From Ovoidimarina sp963698645 (GTDB lineage: Bacteria; Pseudomonadota; Alphaproteobacteria; Rhodobacterales; Rhodobacteraceae), in NCBI GenBank assembly GCA_963698645.1, contig CAVORP010000007.1, positions 620,001 to 684,000 on the forward strand: a stretch of DNA of 64,000 bases, in the 5' to 3' direction. The notes under the pieces are model-generated. The model was given only the letters and a program-made list of their open reading frames with translations. It made no database searches and was not told the origin of the DNA. The translations under genes were made by a program, and so were the position numbers. The first letter of the stretch is position 1. Each line of letters starts with the position of its first letter. Below are positions 53,154 through 61,963 of this stretch, piece by piece.

Positions 53154-53882
53154 TCAGGGAGCAGGCAGTGGAATCCGATGGGCTTCGTCAAGTATCCAAG
53201 CCTCGCGCTTTTCAAACACGGCCGCTGTGAGAACGCGGTCATAGCCTGCTCCGGTGTCTAGGTTGACACGGTTGCCGCAATGGACGGGCGCAGAGACGGG
53301 CGTGTGCCCATGGATGATGAGCCTTCCATGATCGCGCTCGTCGTCAAGAAAATCGCGACGGATCCAGAGAAGATCCTCCTCGATCTGTTCGGAGAGGGGG
53401 AGGCCAGGCCGGATGCCGGCGTGGACGAAAAGAAGATCCGGCGATTCGTAATAAGGCAGAAGGCGGTTCAGGAACGTCTTGTGGTCATCCGGAACTGCCT
53501 GCTGAAGGGCGCGGTGGCGTTTGCGTGGAAGCGAGAATGCGCCCCGGTCGACGCCGTAGGAGGCGAGTGTCGCATCGCCGCCAATGGAAGGCGACAGCCA
53601 CGAAGCGAAGGATGCTCGCGGGGAAGGGATGTCGGCCAGAAGATCGGCGAACATCTGGTCGTGATTTCCCTTCAGGACGATCCAGGGTTCTCCGCGCTCG
53701 ATTCCGTCGATCAGATACTGGATGACGGCGCGACTGTCCGGACCCCTGTCCACCAGATCGCCGAGATGCACGACGGGTGCGGACGCGTCGCCGGTGCGCC
53801 GACGATCCGCGGCAATGCGTGCATGGGCCTGCGTGAGCATGCCCAACTGACCGTGAATGTCGCCGATCGCATAGATGCGCAT
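53154..53882 (-). CDS. serine/threonine-type metallophosphatase
   Basis: 242 residues of the calcineurin-like phosphoesterase fold. The metal-binding motifs GDIHG (IYAIGDIHGQLGML), GDLVDRGPDS, GNHD (LKGNHDQMF) and the His motifs FVHAGIRPG and IIHGHTPVS are all present and in order, as in bacterial PrpA/PrpB-like phosphatases. Protein or dinucleotide substrates are possible. A strong GC hairpin separates it from serA upstream. Confidence 0.9.
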   Translation of the reverse strand: MRIYAIGDIHGQLGMLTQAHARIAADRRRTGDASAPVVHLGDLVDRGPDSRAVIQYLIDGIERGEPWIVLKGNHDQMFADLLADIPSPRASFASWLSPSIGGDATLASYGVDRGAFSLPRKRHRALQQAVPDDHKTFLNRLLPYYESPDLLFVHAGIRPGLPLSEQIEEDLLWIRRDFLDDERDHGRLIIHGHTPVSAPVHCGNRVNLDTGAGYDRVLTAAVFEKREAWILDEAHRIPLPAP

Positions 53883-53892
53883 GTCTGTGCCT

Positions 53893-53925
53893 CCGGCCCG
53901 CAGGCTATCGGTTGCCGCGGGCCGG
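53893..53925 (-). terminator. strong GC hairpin downstream of serA
   Basis: CCGGCCCGC (53893-53901) pairs perfectly with GCGGGCCGG (53917-53925), with extra inner GGC/GCC pairs. It lies between the serA stop and the metallophosphatase start. There is no T-run, so it may be a weak terminator or a leader structure. Confidence 0.4.
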
Positions 53926-53936
53926 CGGAAGAGCCG

Positions 53937-55532
53937 TCAGTTCACTTCGAACTCGAGCGTGCGAATGGCCTGGAACAGGCCGGTTTCGGCCAACTGATCC
54001 AGCGCCGCCTGGGGAAGCGGTTCGTCGACATAGAGTAGGGCTATGGCTTCTTTCCCCCGGTCGGACCGGCCAAGCGTGAAGTTCGCGATGTTCACGCCGT
54101 TCTTGCCCAGCGTCGTGCCCAAAGCGCCGATGATACCCGGCACGTCGACATTCGTCGTGTAGAGCATGTGGCTCCCGATTTCAGCGTCGATATTGATGCC
54201 CTTTATCTGAATGAAGCGTGGCTTTCCGTCCGAGAAGACCGTTCCGGCGATGGAGCGTTCACGCTGGCCGGTGACGACGGTGAGTTTGATATAGGCGTCG
54301 AAAACACCGGTCTTGCCCTGTGTCGTGGTGGCCACGTCGATTCCGCGGTCTTTCGCGATCACCGGTGCAGAGACCATGTTGACGTCGGGATTGACCGATT
54401 TCATCAGGCCCGCGATTGCCGAGGCGTTCAGCGCCGCCGTGTTCATCTCGGCCACATTGCCGTTGTAGAGGATGTTGACCGCGAGAATCGGTTCGTCCGT
54501 CATCTGGCCGACAAAGGAACCCAGATGCGCCGCAAGCTTGATCCAGGGCCCCATCACCTTGGCTTCTTCGGCTGTTACAGATGGCATGTTGAGCGCGTTC
54601 GAGACCGCACCCGTCATGAGGTAATCCGACATCTGTTCGGCAACCTGAATGGCGACGTTTTCCTGTGCTTCTGTGGTCGAGGCCCCGAGATGCGGTGTGA
54701 CGACGACATTGGGGAGATTGAATAGCGGGCTTTCGATGGCTGGCTCGGTTGCGAAGACATCGAAGGCCGCGCCCGCGACCCGGCCCGATTTCAGCGCGTC
54801 GGCAAGTGCGGCTTCGTCCACCAGACCGCCGCGAGCGCAGTTGATCAGACGTGCGCCTGGCTTCATCTTCGAGATCGCCTCTGCCGACAGGATGTTCCGA
54901 GTTTTTTCCGTGACCGGGACATGCAAAGTGATGAAATCGGAGCGCGCCAACAGCGTATCGAGATCGACCTTGTCGACCCCAAGTTTCGTGGCGCGATCTT
55001 CGGAGAGGAAGGGATCGTAGGCGATGACCTTCATCTTAAGGCCAAGGGCGCGATCGATCACGATGGACCCGATATTGCCGGCGCCGATGACGCCAAGCGT
55101 CTTGGCCGTCAGTTCGACACCCATGAACCGCGATTTTTCCCACTTTCCGGCATGGGTCGAGGTGTTTGCCTCGGGTATTTGCCGCGCGACGGCCATCATC
55201 ATCGCAATGGCATGCTCGGCCGTCGTGATCGAGTTGCCGAAGGGTGTGTTCATGACGATCACGCCGCGCTTTGACGCGGCCGGGATATCGACATTGTCGA
55301 CACCGATACCGGCGCGGCCGATCACCCTGAGGTTCGTGGCCGCTGAAAGGATCTTGTCGGTCACCTTGGTTGCCGACCGGATTGCGAGGCCGTCATAGTC
55401 GCCAATCGCGGCAAGCAGCCGATCCTTGTCCTTTCCGATGCTGGGATCGAAGGTGACGTCAATGCCGCGATCACGAAAGATCTGGATTGCCGTTTCGGAG
55501 AGTTTATCAGAGACGAGTACTTTGGGGGCCAT
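53937..55532 (-). CDS. serA: D-3-phosphoglycerate dehydrogenase SerA
   Basis: First enzyme of serine synthesis. 531 residues, the long form with an allosteric substrate-binding domain and a C-terminal ACT domain. LGVIGAGNIGSIV is the NAD loop; INCARGGLVDEAAL, PNVVVTPHLGASTTEAQENV (catalytic His) and GIGVDNVD are catalytic-domain marks. The ACT domain lies at about 455-531 (LYTTNVDVPGIIGALGTTLG). It is 58 bases downstream of serC. Confidence 0.96.
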   Translation of the reverse strand: MAPKVLVSDKLSETAIQIFRDRGIDVTFDPSIGKDKDRLLAAIGDYDGLAIRSATKVTDKILSAATNLRVIGRAGIGVDNVDIPAASKRGVIVMNTPFGNSITTAEHAIAMMMAVARQIPEANTSTHAGKWEKSRFMGVELTAKTLGVIGAGNIGSIVIDRALGLKMKVIAYDPFLSEDRATKLGVDKVDLDTLLARSDFITLHVPVTEKTRNILSAEAISKMKPGARLINCARGGLVDEAALADALKSGRVAGAAFDVFATEPAIESPLFNLPNVVVTPHLGASTTEAQENVAIQVAEQMSDYLMTGAVSNALNMPSVTAEEAKVMGPWIKLAAHLGSFVGQMTDEPILAVNILYNGNVAEMNTAALNASAIAGLMKSVNPDVNMVSAPVIAKDRGIDVATTTQGKTGVFDAYIKLTVVTGQRERSIAGTVFSDGKPRFIQIKGINIDAEIGSHMLYTTNVDVPGIIGALGTTLGKNGVNIANFTLGRSDRGKEAIALLYVDEPLPQAALDQLAETGLFQAIRTLEFEVN

Positions 55533-55590
55533 GTTTGGCGCTCCTGCAAAAGACGGGCGATTTGCCCTACGTTAGACACTGTTTTTGGGT

Positions 55591-56745
55591 TCAGGCAGCT
55601 TGGGACTGTGCCGCGATCTCTGTCTCGAATGCCCACTCGATCCACGGAAGCAATGCCGCAATGTCCGATGTCTCCACCGTGCCGCCGCACCAGATGCGAA
55701 GACCTGGAGGCGCGTCGCGATAGGCACCGATGTCATATGCAACACCTTCGCTTTCCAGCCGCTTTGCGACGGACTTGGCGAATGTGGCACCATCGGAAAT
55801 GCGGGGATCGGTGAATTTCAGGCAGACCGAAGTATTCGACCTTGTTGCCGGATCGATTGCGAGGTTTTCGATCCAATCGCGGGTGGACGTGAAATCGTGG
55901 ATCAAACCGGCATTTGCATCGGCACGCGCGATCAGGCCGTCAAGACCGCCCACCGAACGTGCCCAGTTCAGGGCATTCAGATAGTCCTCTACGGCAAGCA
56001 TCGATGGGGTGTTGATCGTTGCACCCTCGAAGATCTCCTCGATCAGCTTTCCGGCCTTGGTCAGGCGAAAGATCTTTGGCAACGGCCATTGGGGCGTGTA
56101 GCTTTCCAGCCGCTCAACTGCGCGTGGACTGAGCACGATCATTCCGTGAGCCGCCTCGCCGCCCAGAACCTTCTGCCACGAGAAGGTCGTGACATCGAGT
56201 GCCTTCCAGGGAAGTCGCTGGGCGAAAGCGGCAGAGGTCGCATCGCAGATTGTCAGACCGGTACGATTGGCCGGAATAGACACTGAATCCGGAACGCGAA
56301 CGCCGGATGTCGTGCCATTCCAGGTAAACACGACGTCTTGTGCGAAATCGATCTCGGAGAAGTTGACGATCTCACCGTAGTCAGCGGTGCGGATCGTCGC
56401 CTCGAGCTTGAGCTGTTTCACCACATCTGTGACCCAGCCTGCCCCAAAGCTTTCCCACGCGAGCACGGTGACCGGGCGTTGGCCCAGAAGGTTCCACATA
56501 GCCATTTCCACCGCCCCGGTGTCGGACGCGGGAACGATGCCGATGCGGTAATCCGTCGGAATGCCGAGGATTTCCCGGGTTCCCTCGATGGCCGATTTCA
56601 GCTTCGCCTTGCCGATTGCGGCGCGGTGCGAGCGTCCGAGCGGGGCGTCCTGAAGAGCGGAGAGTGAGAAGCCGGGGGGTTTGGCGCAGGGGCCAGAGGA
56701 GAAACGCGGGTTGGCCGGCCGCGTGGCCGGGTGTGTCGTGCTCAT
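55591..56745 (-). CDS. serC: phosphoserine aminotransferase SerC
   Basis: PLP enzyme converting 3-phosphohydroxypyruvate to phosphoserine. Start at ATG 56745 (MSTTHPATRPANPRFSSGPC); the longer open frame upstream is not conserved. 384 residues, the methanosarcina/alphaproteobacterial type. GIVPASDTGAVEMAMWNLLG binds the cofactor phosphate, NGTTSGVRVPD lies mid-protein, DATSAAFAQRLPW and the PLP Lys is in TTFSWQKVLGGEAAHG. It precedes serA and is divergent from serB, so all three serine-pathway genes are together. Confidence 0.95.
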   Translation of the reverse strand: MSTTHPATRPANPRFSSGPCAKPPGFSLSALQDAPLGRSHRAAIGKAKLKSAIEGTREILGIPTDYRIGIVPASDTGAVEMAMWNLLGQRPVTVLAWESFGAGWVTDVVKQLKLEATIRTADYGEIVNFSEIDFAQDVVFTWNGTTSGVRVPDSVSIPANRTGLTICDATSAAFAQRLPWKALDVTTFSWQKVLGGEAAHGMIVLSPRAVERLESYTPQWPLPKIFRLTKAGKLIEEIFEGATINTPSMLAVEDYLNALNWARSVGGLDGLIARADANAGLIHDFTSTRDWIENLAIDPATRSNTSVCLKFTDPRISDGATFAKSVAKRLESEGVAYDIGAYRDAPPGLRIWCGGTVETSDIAALLPWIEWAFETEIAAQSQAA

Positions 56746-56769
56746 ATCAGATATCCTTCCAGATATGTG

Positions 56770-56787
56770 CCCCTCGTTGGGGAGGGG
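56770..56787 (-). promoter_or_regulatory. leader hairpin upstream of serC
   Basis: CCCCTC (56770-56775) and GAGGGG (56782-56787) form a 6-bp stem 25 bases upstream of serC. A structured RNA (serC motif) is known upstream of alphaproteobacterial serC genes; whether this is that element is not verified. Confidence 0.35.
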
Positions 56788-56924
56788 TGTCCCACGGATC
56801 GGGATAATGCGGAGGTGGTGCCGACGCAAGATGGAAAAATCGATGCAGATCCCGCCTTTGGTTTCGGATGATTTGAATCGTCGGTCTGATCGTCTATGAG
56901 GGCGCGACAACTGCGGAGTGGCTG

Positions 56925-57798
56925 ATGTTTGTTGCGACACTTCTGACCGATCCGAAGGAGCCCGGGCTTGAACCCGCGCTTGTCGATGCGGTGCGGAATG
57001 CGTGGGGTGGTGGCGAAGCTGTCTGGCTTGCGTTGGACGAGGCGGCCGAATTTGCCCTGACCGAGATCCCGTCAAATCGCTGGGATGTCTGGGAGAGCTT
57101 GCAACGGCGAGGGGTCGATCTGATCGTGCAGCCGCTGGACGGCCGTCGGAAGTCCGTTCTGCTGGCTGATATGGATTCGACCATGATCCGGCAGGAGTGC
57201 ATCGACGAGTTGGCCGATGTGGCTGGCGTCGGTCAGCGGGTGGCCGAGATTACGCGCCGGGCGATGAATGGTGAAGTCGGATTCGAGGGCGCCCTGAGAG
57301 AGCGAGTATTGCTCTTGAAAGGGCTGGATTCCGGCGTTGATAGACACTGTTTTGTCCGAGAGAATTGAGATGATGCCGGGGGCGGATGTGCTTGTCCGGA
57401 CGATGAAGGCCAATGGCGCCTATACGGCGTTAGTCTCGGGCGGATTCACGGCCTTCACCGGATTTGTCGCGTCGAGACTTGGCTTTGACGAGAACCGAGC
57501 AAATACGCTCGAAATCGAGGAGAGCCGGCTGACCGGCCGGGTTGTCGAACCGATCCTTGGCCGCGAGGCAAAAGTCGCGGCGCTTGAAGAGGTGACCGCG
57601 CGTCTGGGGCTTGCCGAAAGCGCGGTGCTTGCCGTGGGCGACGGCGCAAACGATCTGGGGATGCTGAAACGGGCCGGATCGGGCGTTGCTTTGCATGCAA
57701 AGCCCTCGGTTGCGGCAGAGGTCGATCTTCGCGTGAATTTCGGAGACCTGACCGCGCTCTTGTACCTCCAGGGCTATTCGCGGGACGACTTCGCCTGA
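56925..57798 (+). CDS. serB: phosphoserine phosphatase SerB (one-base frame break)
   Basis: HAD-family enzyme for the last serine step. MFVATLLTDPKEPGLEPALV starts an ACT-like N-terminus. The HAD nucleophile motif LLADMDSTMI is followed by ECIDELADVAGVGQRVAEIT. After LLLKGLDSGV the frame is lost near 57339; the next frame continues IDTVLSERIEMMPGADVLVR, the Thr/Ser motif TALVSGGFTAFT and the acidic motif VGDGANDLGMLKRAG. One extra base; corrected length 290 residues. It is divergent from serC and overlaps the mutS end by 25 bases. Confidence 0.92.
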
Positions 57799-60414
57799 GC
57801 CTCTTTCAGCCGGTAGATGAGATCCAGCGCTTCCCGCGGGCTTAGTTCGTCCGGCTGGATGTCCATCAACAAGGCCTCGGCGGCCGAGACCCTGCTGCGT
57901 TGCGGTGGTGGCGCGGCGAAGAGCGGCAGGTCGTCAACGAGCGCTTTCGCACCTGCGCCACCTTCACGGGCGCGCTTTTCGAGCGTTTCGAGTACCTGGC
58001 GGGCGCGATTGATGACGGTGGGCGGCAGCCCTGCGAGGCGGGCGACCTGAACGCCATAGCTTCGGTCGGCCGCACCCATGCGGACTTCGTGGAGGAAAAT
58101 CACCTCGCCCTCCCATTCCTTGACCGAAACCGTCGCGTTGCGGACGCCGGGGAGCGTCTCGGACAGCGCGGTCAACTCGTGGTAATGAGTGGCAAAGAGC
58201 GCCCGGCAGGAGTTGGCGTTGTGCAGGTGTTCAAGCGTGGCCCAGGCAATGGACAATCCGTCATATGTCGCCGTTCCGCGCCCGATTTCGTCGAGGATGA
58301 CAAGGGCCCGGTCGTCTGCCTGATTGAGGATCGCCGCCGTTTCCACCATTTCGACCATGAAGGTCGATCGCCCCCGGGCAAGATCGTCGGAGGCGCCGAC
58401 GCGCGAGAAAAGTTGCGAGACAAGTCCGATATGGGCCGAGGCGGCGGGAACGAAACTGCCCGATTGGGCAAGCAGCGCGATCAGGGCGTTCTGGCGCAGG
58501 AAGGTGGATTTGCCGGCCATGTTCGGACCGGTCAGAAGCCAGATGGCGGCCGTTTCCGTTGCCGTCAGGTCGCAGTCGTTCTCGATGAAGCGCGCACCTC
58601 CTTCGGCGGAAAGTGCCCGTTCGACAACAGGGTGGCGTCCGCGTTCGATCACGAAGCTGCGTGAATTGTCGACCTTCGGCCGGGTCCATCGCTCGGTCTC
58701 GGAGAGATCGGCAAGTGCAGTTGCAAAATCGAGTTCCGCAAGGGCGCTGGCCGCTGCGCCGATCTTGGCGGAATGCCCCAGAACGTCGTCTTTCAGCGCG
58801 GAATAGAGTTCTGTTTTCGATCTCGAGCGCCCGTCCGCCTGCATTCAGAATCCGGGTTTCCAAATTCGAAAGATCGACAGTCGTGAACCGCACCGCGTTG
58901 GCTGTCGTCTGGCGATGGATGAAGCCATCGGTCGCATGCATCTTTTCGGCATGGGTCGCCGTGGTTTCGATGAAATAGCCGAGGACGTTGTTGTGTTTGA
59001 TCTTGAGCGACGCGATGCCGGTCTCGCTCGCGAACTGTGCCTGCATCCCGGCAATGACCGACCGACCCTCGTCGCGGAGTTTGCGGGCCTCATCGAGGTC
59101 GTCGTCGGAGCCTGCGGCGATGAAGCCACCGTCGCGTGCAAGGAGGGGTGGATCGGCGACCAGCACTGCGTCCAGTTTGGCATGCAGGGTCTCATGGCCC
59201 GAGAGTGCATGGGCGGAGGAGGCGATGAGATCCGGTGCGTCCCCCGGGATGAGGTCGGCAATTGCCTGGGCCTGAGCGAGCCCATCCCGGATTGCCGCCA
59301 GATCGCGCGGCCCGCCGCGATCGAGGGCGAGCCGCGACAGTGCCCGGTCGATATCGGGGACGCGCCGCAGGCGCTCGCGGATATTTGTCCGGAGGTCGCG
59401 GGAGTCCACCATGAAGCTGATCGTATCGAGCCGCGCGTTGATCGTTGAAAGACTGCAGGATGGGCTCGAAAGCCGCCGCTCCAGCAGTCGTCCGCCCGAT
59501 GCGGTAACGGTGCGGTCGATCGTCGAAAGAAGCGCGCCGTCACGTTTGCCTGAAAGACTGTGCGTGATTTCGAGATTGCGGCGGGTGGCGGCGTCGATCT
59601 GCATCGCGCCTTCGGGCATTTCGCGCTGGGGTGGCCGCAGGAGCGGAAGGTTTCCGCGCTGGGTGATGTCGAAATAATCGACGATGGCGCCCATTGCCGC
59701 GACTTCGGCGCGCGAGAAAGTGCCGTAGGCGTCGAGCGAGGTGATATCGAAAAGGGCGAGGAGCCGCTTTTCGCCCGAGGTGCTGTCAAAGCTGGTTCGT
59801 GCGAGGGGCGTCACGGAAGCGCCAGTTTCGGTCGCGATGCCTTCGATCCGGTCATCCGCGGCTTCGGAGAGTACGATTTCGCGGGGCGCGAGGCGGGCAA
59901 GATCGGCGCCAAGGCGCAGTTGAGTGGTCTCCGTCACCCGGAACTCTCCGGTCGAGATATCGGCCCATGCGATGGCGTAGCCGTCGCGGACGACCGAGAT
60001 CGCCGCGAGGAAGTTGTTCTGGCGGGCATCGAGCAGGCTGTCTTCGGTCAGTGTGCCGGGGGTAACGAGGCGGGTGACGCCGCGCTTGACTACCGATTTC
60101 GAACCCCGCTTCTTGGCCTCGGCCGGGCTTTCAAGCTGCTCGCAAACCGCGACGCGAAAGCCCTTGCGGATCAGGGTCAGGAAATATCCGTCGGCTGCGT
60201 GAACCGGCACGCCGCACATCGGGATGTCGTCGCCCAGATGCTTGCCGCGCTTCGTCAGCGCGATGTCCAGCGCGGCGGCAGCGGCGACCGCATCATCAAA
60301 GAACATCTCGTAAAAATCGCCCATCCGATAGAAGAGCAGAGCATCGGGGTAGTCCGACTTGATCTCTAGATATTGGGCCATCATCGGTGTGACGGCGGCG
60401 TTCTGGACGGTCAC
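57774..60414 (-). CDS. mutS: DNA mismatch repair protein MutS (one-base frame break)
   Basis: Mismatch-binding ATPase. GTG 60414 starts MTVQNAAVTPMMAQYLEIKS. The mismatch-binding domain has GDFYEMFFDDA with the Phe-X-Glu wedge; a connector and lever follow (LLERRLSSPSCSLSTINARL, LKIKHNNVLGYFIETTATHA). After RALEIE a run of four A (58814-58817) has one base too many; the next frame continues TELYSALKDDVLG. The ATPase domain has LLTGPNMAGKSTFLRQNALI, VEMVETAAILNQADDRALVI and LDEIGRGTATYDGLSIAW. Corrected length 879 residues. The ribosome binding site lies in a perfect hairpin. Confidence 0.94.
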
Positions 60415-60418
60415 GAGC

Positions 60419-60445
60419 CTCCCCCCGGATGATCGATGGGGGGAG
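60419..60445 (-). promoter_or_regulatory. hairpin covering the mutS ribosome binding site
   Basis: CTCCCCCC and GGGGGGAG form a perfect 8-bp stem (60438-60445 with 60419-60426; loop 11). The 3' arm is the purine-rich ribosome binding site just before the GTG start at 60414. When paired, it would block initiation. Confidence 0.55.
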
Positions 60446-60483
60446 TTTAACGTTGGTGGGAATCAGGCGAAAGGCGAAAAGAG

Positions 60484-61146
60484 TTAGCCCACAAAGGGGG
60501 CGGCCTTGCCCCAAAGCTGGCGCACCCGTTGATCCCGGCCACAGCCGTTGCGATAGAACTTGTAGGCCTCTTTCTTGGACTTGGGTCCGCGACGTGTGAT
60601 CACAATGTCGGATTTCTTGTAGTAGTCCTGATGGTATTCTTCCGCCTCATAAAAGGTCTTTGCGTTCAGAACAGGTGTCACAATGCGCTGGCCCAGGTCG
60701 CTCTGCGCTGATTTGATCGCTGCGATGGCGGCCTGTTTCTGGCGGTCGTTTGCGGCGAAAATTGCGGTTCGGTAGCTATCGCCCCTGTCGCAAAACTGAC
60801 CTCCCGCGTCGGTGGGATCAATGGAGCGGAGGAACATATGAAGGATCTGGTCGTATGTGATCACAGAAGGATCGTAGGTGATTTCTACCGCTTCATAATG
60901 GCCGGTTCCGCCGCGGGAGATCTGTTTGTAGGTGGGATTCTTCGTAGTGCCGCCGGTATAGCCCGACACGACCTCGATCACACCGCGGACCTGTTCGAAG
61001 TCGGCCTCGACGCACCAGAAACACCCCCCGGCAACGATGGCGGTCGCCCGATCGGCGGCTTGCGCCTGATTACATTCGGCCGCGATGCCGAAAAGGATCG
61101 CCACGGCCAGAAGAAAAGGTTTGATGCTGTCGAACATGAGGGTCAT
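60484..61146 (-). CDS. msrA: peptide methionine sulfoxide reductase MsrA, exported
   Basis: Repairs methionine-S-sulfoxide. 220 residues with an N-terminal signal (FLLAVAILFGIAAECNQAQA). The catalytic Cys is in AGGCFWCVEADF, followed by GVIEVVSGYTGGTTKNPTY, GHYEAVEITYDPSVITYDQI and SIDPTDAGGQFCDRGDSYRT; AEEYHQDYYKK is the usual EYHQ motif. Another Cys near the end (NGCGRDQRV) may be the resolving residue. An exported MsrA would act on periplasmic proteins. It lies upstream of mutS on the same strand. Confidence 0.92.
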   Translation of the reverse strand: MTLMFDSIKPFLLAVAILFGIAAECNQAQAADRATAIVAGGCFWCVEADFEQVRGVIEVVSGYTGGTTKNPTYKQISRGGTGHYEAVEITYDPSVITYDQILHMFLRSIDPTDAGGQFCDRGDSYRTAIFAANDRQKQAAIAAIKSAQSDLGQRIVTPVLNAKTFYEAEEYHQDYYKKSDIVITRRGPKSKKEAYKFYRNGCGRDQRVRQLWGKAAPFVG

Positions 61147-61240
61147 TGAACGTCTCCTGAATTGCGCAGATCATGGGCCGAGAGTTCAACACGGGCAATT
61201 CAACCGGTTGTGATGTCACGCATAGGTGAGAGGTGTTTCA

Positions 61241-61963
61241 ATGGGTGATCCGGTTCGAATTGCAATGTGGTCGGGGCCGAGAAACCTGTCCACCGCGATG
61301 ATGTATTCGTTTGCGCAGCGGGCGGATTGCGCGGTGACGGACGAACCGTTCTATGCCGCATATCTTGCGGCGACAGGCAACGATCACCCGATGCGGGATG
61401 AAGTGCTTGCGTCGCAACCTCTGGACCCGGCGCAGGTCGCGGCCGAGTGCCTTGGCCCGGTGCCGGGGGACCGGCCAGTTTGGTATCAGAAGCACATGAC
61501 GCATCACATGCTCGAGGGCTTCCCGCTGGACTGGATCGCAAAGGTGCGGAATGTCTTTCTTATCCGTCATCCGGCACGGGTCGTGGCGAGCTATGCGCGC
61601 AAACGGGAAGCCTTGACGCTGGACGATATCGGGTTCGAGACGCAGTGCGCTTTGTATGAGCGTGTAATCGCTCTTGGACAGGTGCCGGTCGTCGTCGACA
61701 GCGCGTCTATACTGGCCGATCCTGAACCTGCGCTGCGCGTGCTTTGCGAGGCGATCGACCTTGCCTTCGACCCGGTGATGCTGAAGTGGGAGGCGGGCCC
61801 GCGTCCGGAAGACGGTGTCTGGGCCCGGCATTGGTACGGGGCGGTGCATCGGTCGACCGGGTTCGATATCGGCGAGGCGCCGTTGCCGGAACTTGAAGGC
61901 GATTATGCCGTGCTGGCGGAGCGCGCCCTGCCCTTTTACGAGCGGATGCGGGCGGCAATTTAG
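61241..61963 (+). CDS. sulfotransferase-like P-loop protein
   Basis: 240 residues from ATG 61241, with a GAGAGG ribosome binding site. The N-terminal RIAMWSGPRNLSTAMMYSFA resembles the PAPS-binding P-loop of sulfotransferases; FLIRHPARVVASYARKREAL matches the second (3'-phosphate) motif with Arg and Ser. Marine bacteria often have such proteins beside unrelated genes; substrate unknown. It is divergent from msrA and tail-to-tail with the M48 gene, overlapping by 4 bases. Confidence 0.8.
   Translation: MGDPVRIAMWSGPRNLSTAMMYSFAQRADCAVTDEPFYAAYLAATGNDHPMRDEVLASQPLDPAQVAAECLGPVPGDRPVWYQKHMTHHMLEGFPLDWIAKVRNVFLIRHPARVVASYARKREALTLDDIGFETQCALYERVIALGQVPVVVDSASILADPEPALRVLCEAIDLAFDPVMLKWEAGPRPEDGVWARHWYGAVHRSTGFDIGEAPLPELEGDYAVLAERALPFYERMRAAI

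Noticed and set aside
61228..61245. Possible third parS (GTGTTTCA...) before the sulfotransferase-like gene
   Set aside because: Only the left half matches; the palindrome is absent.
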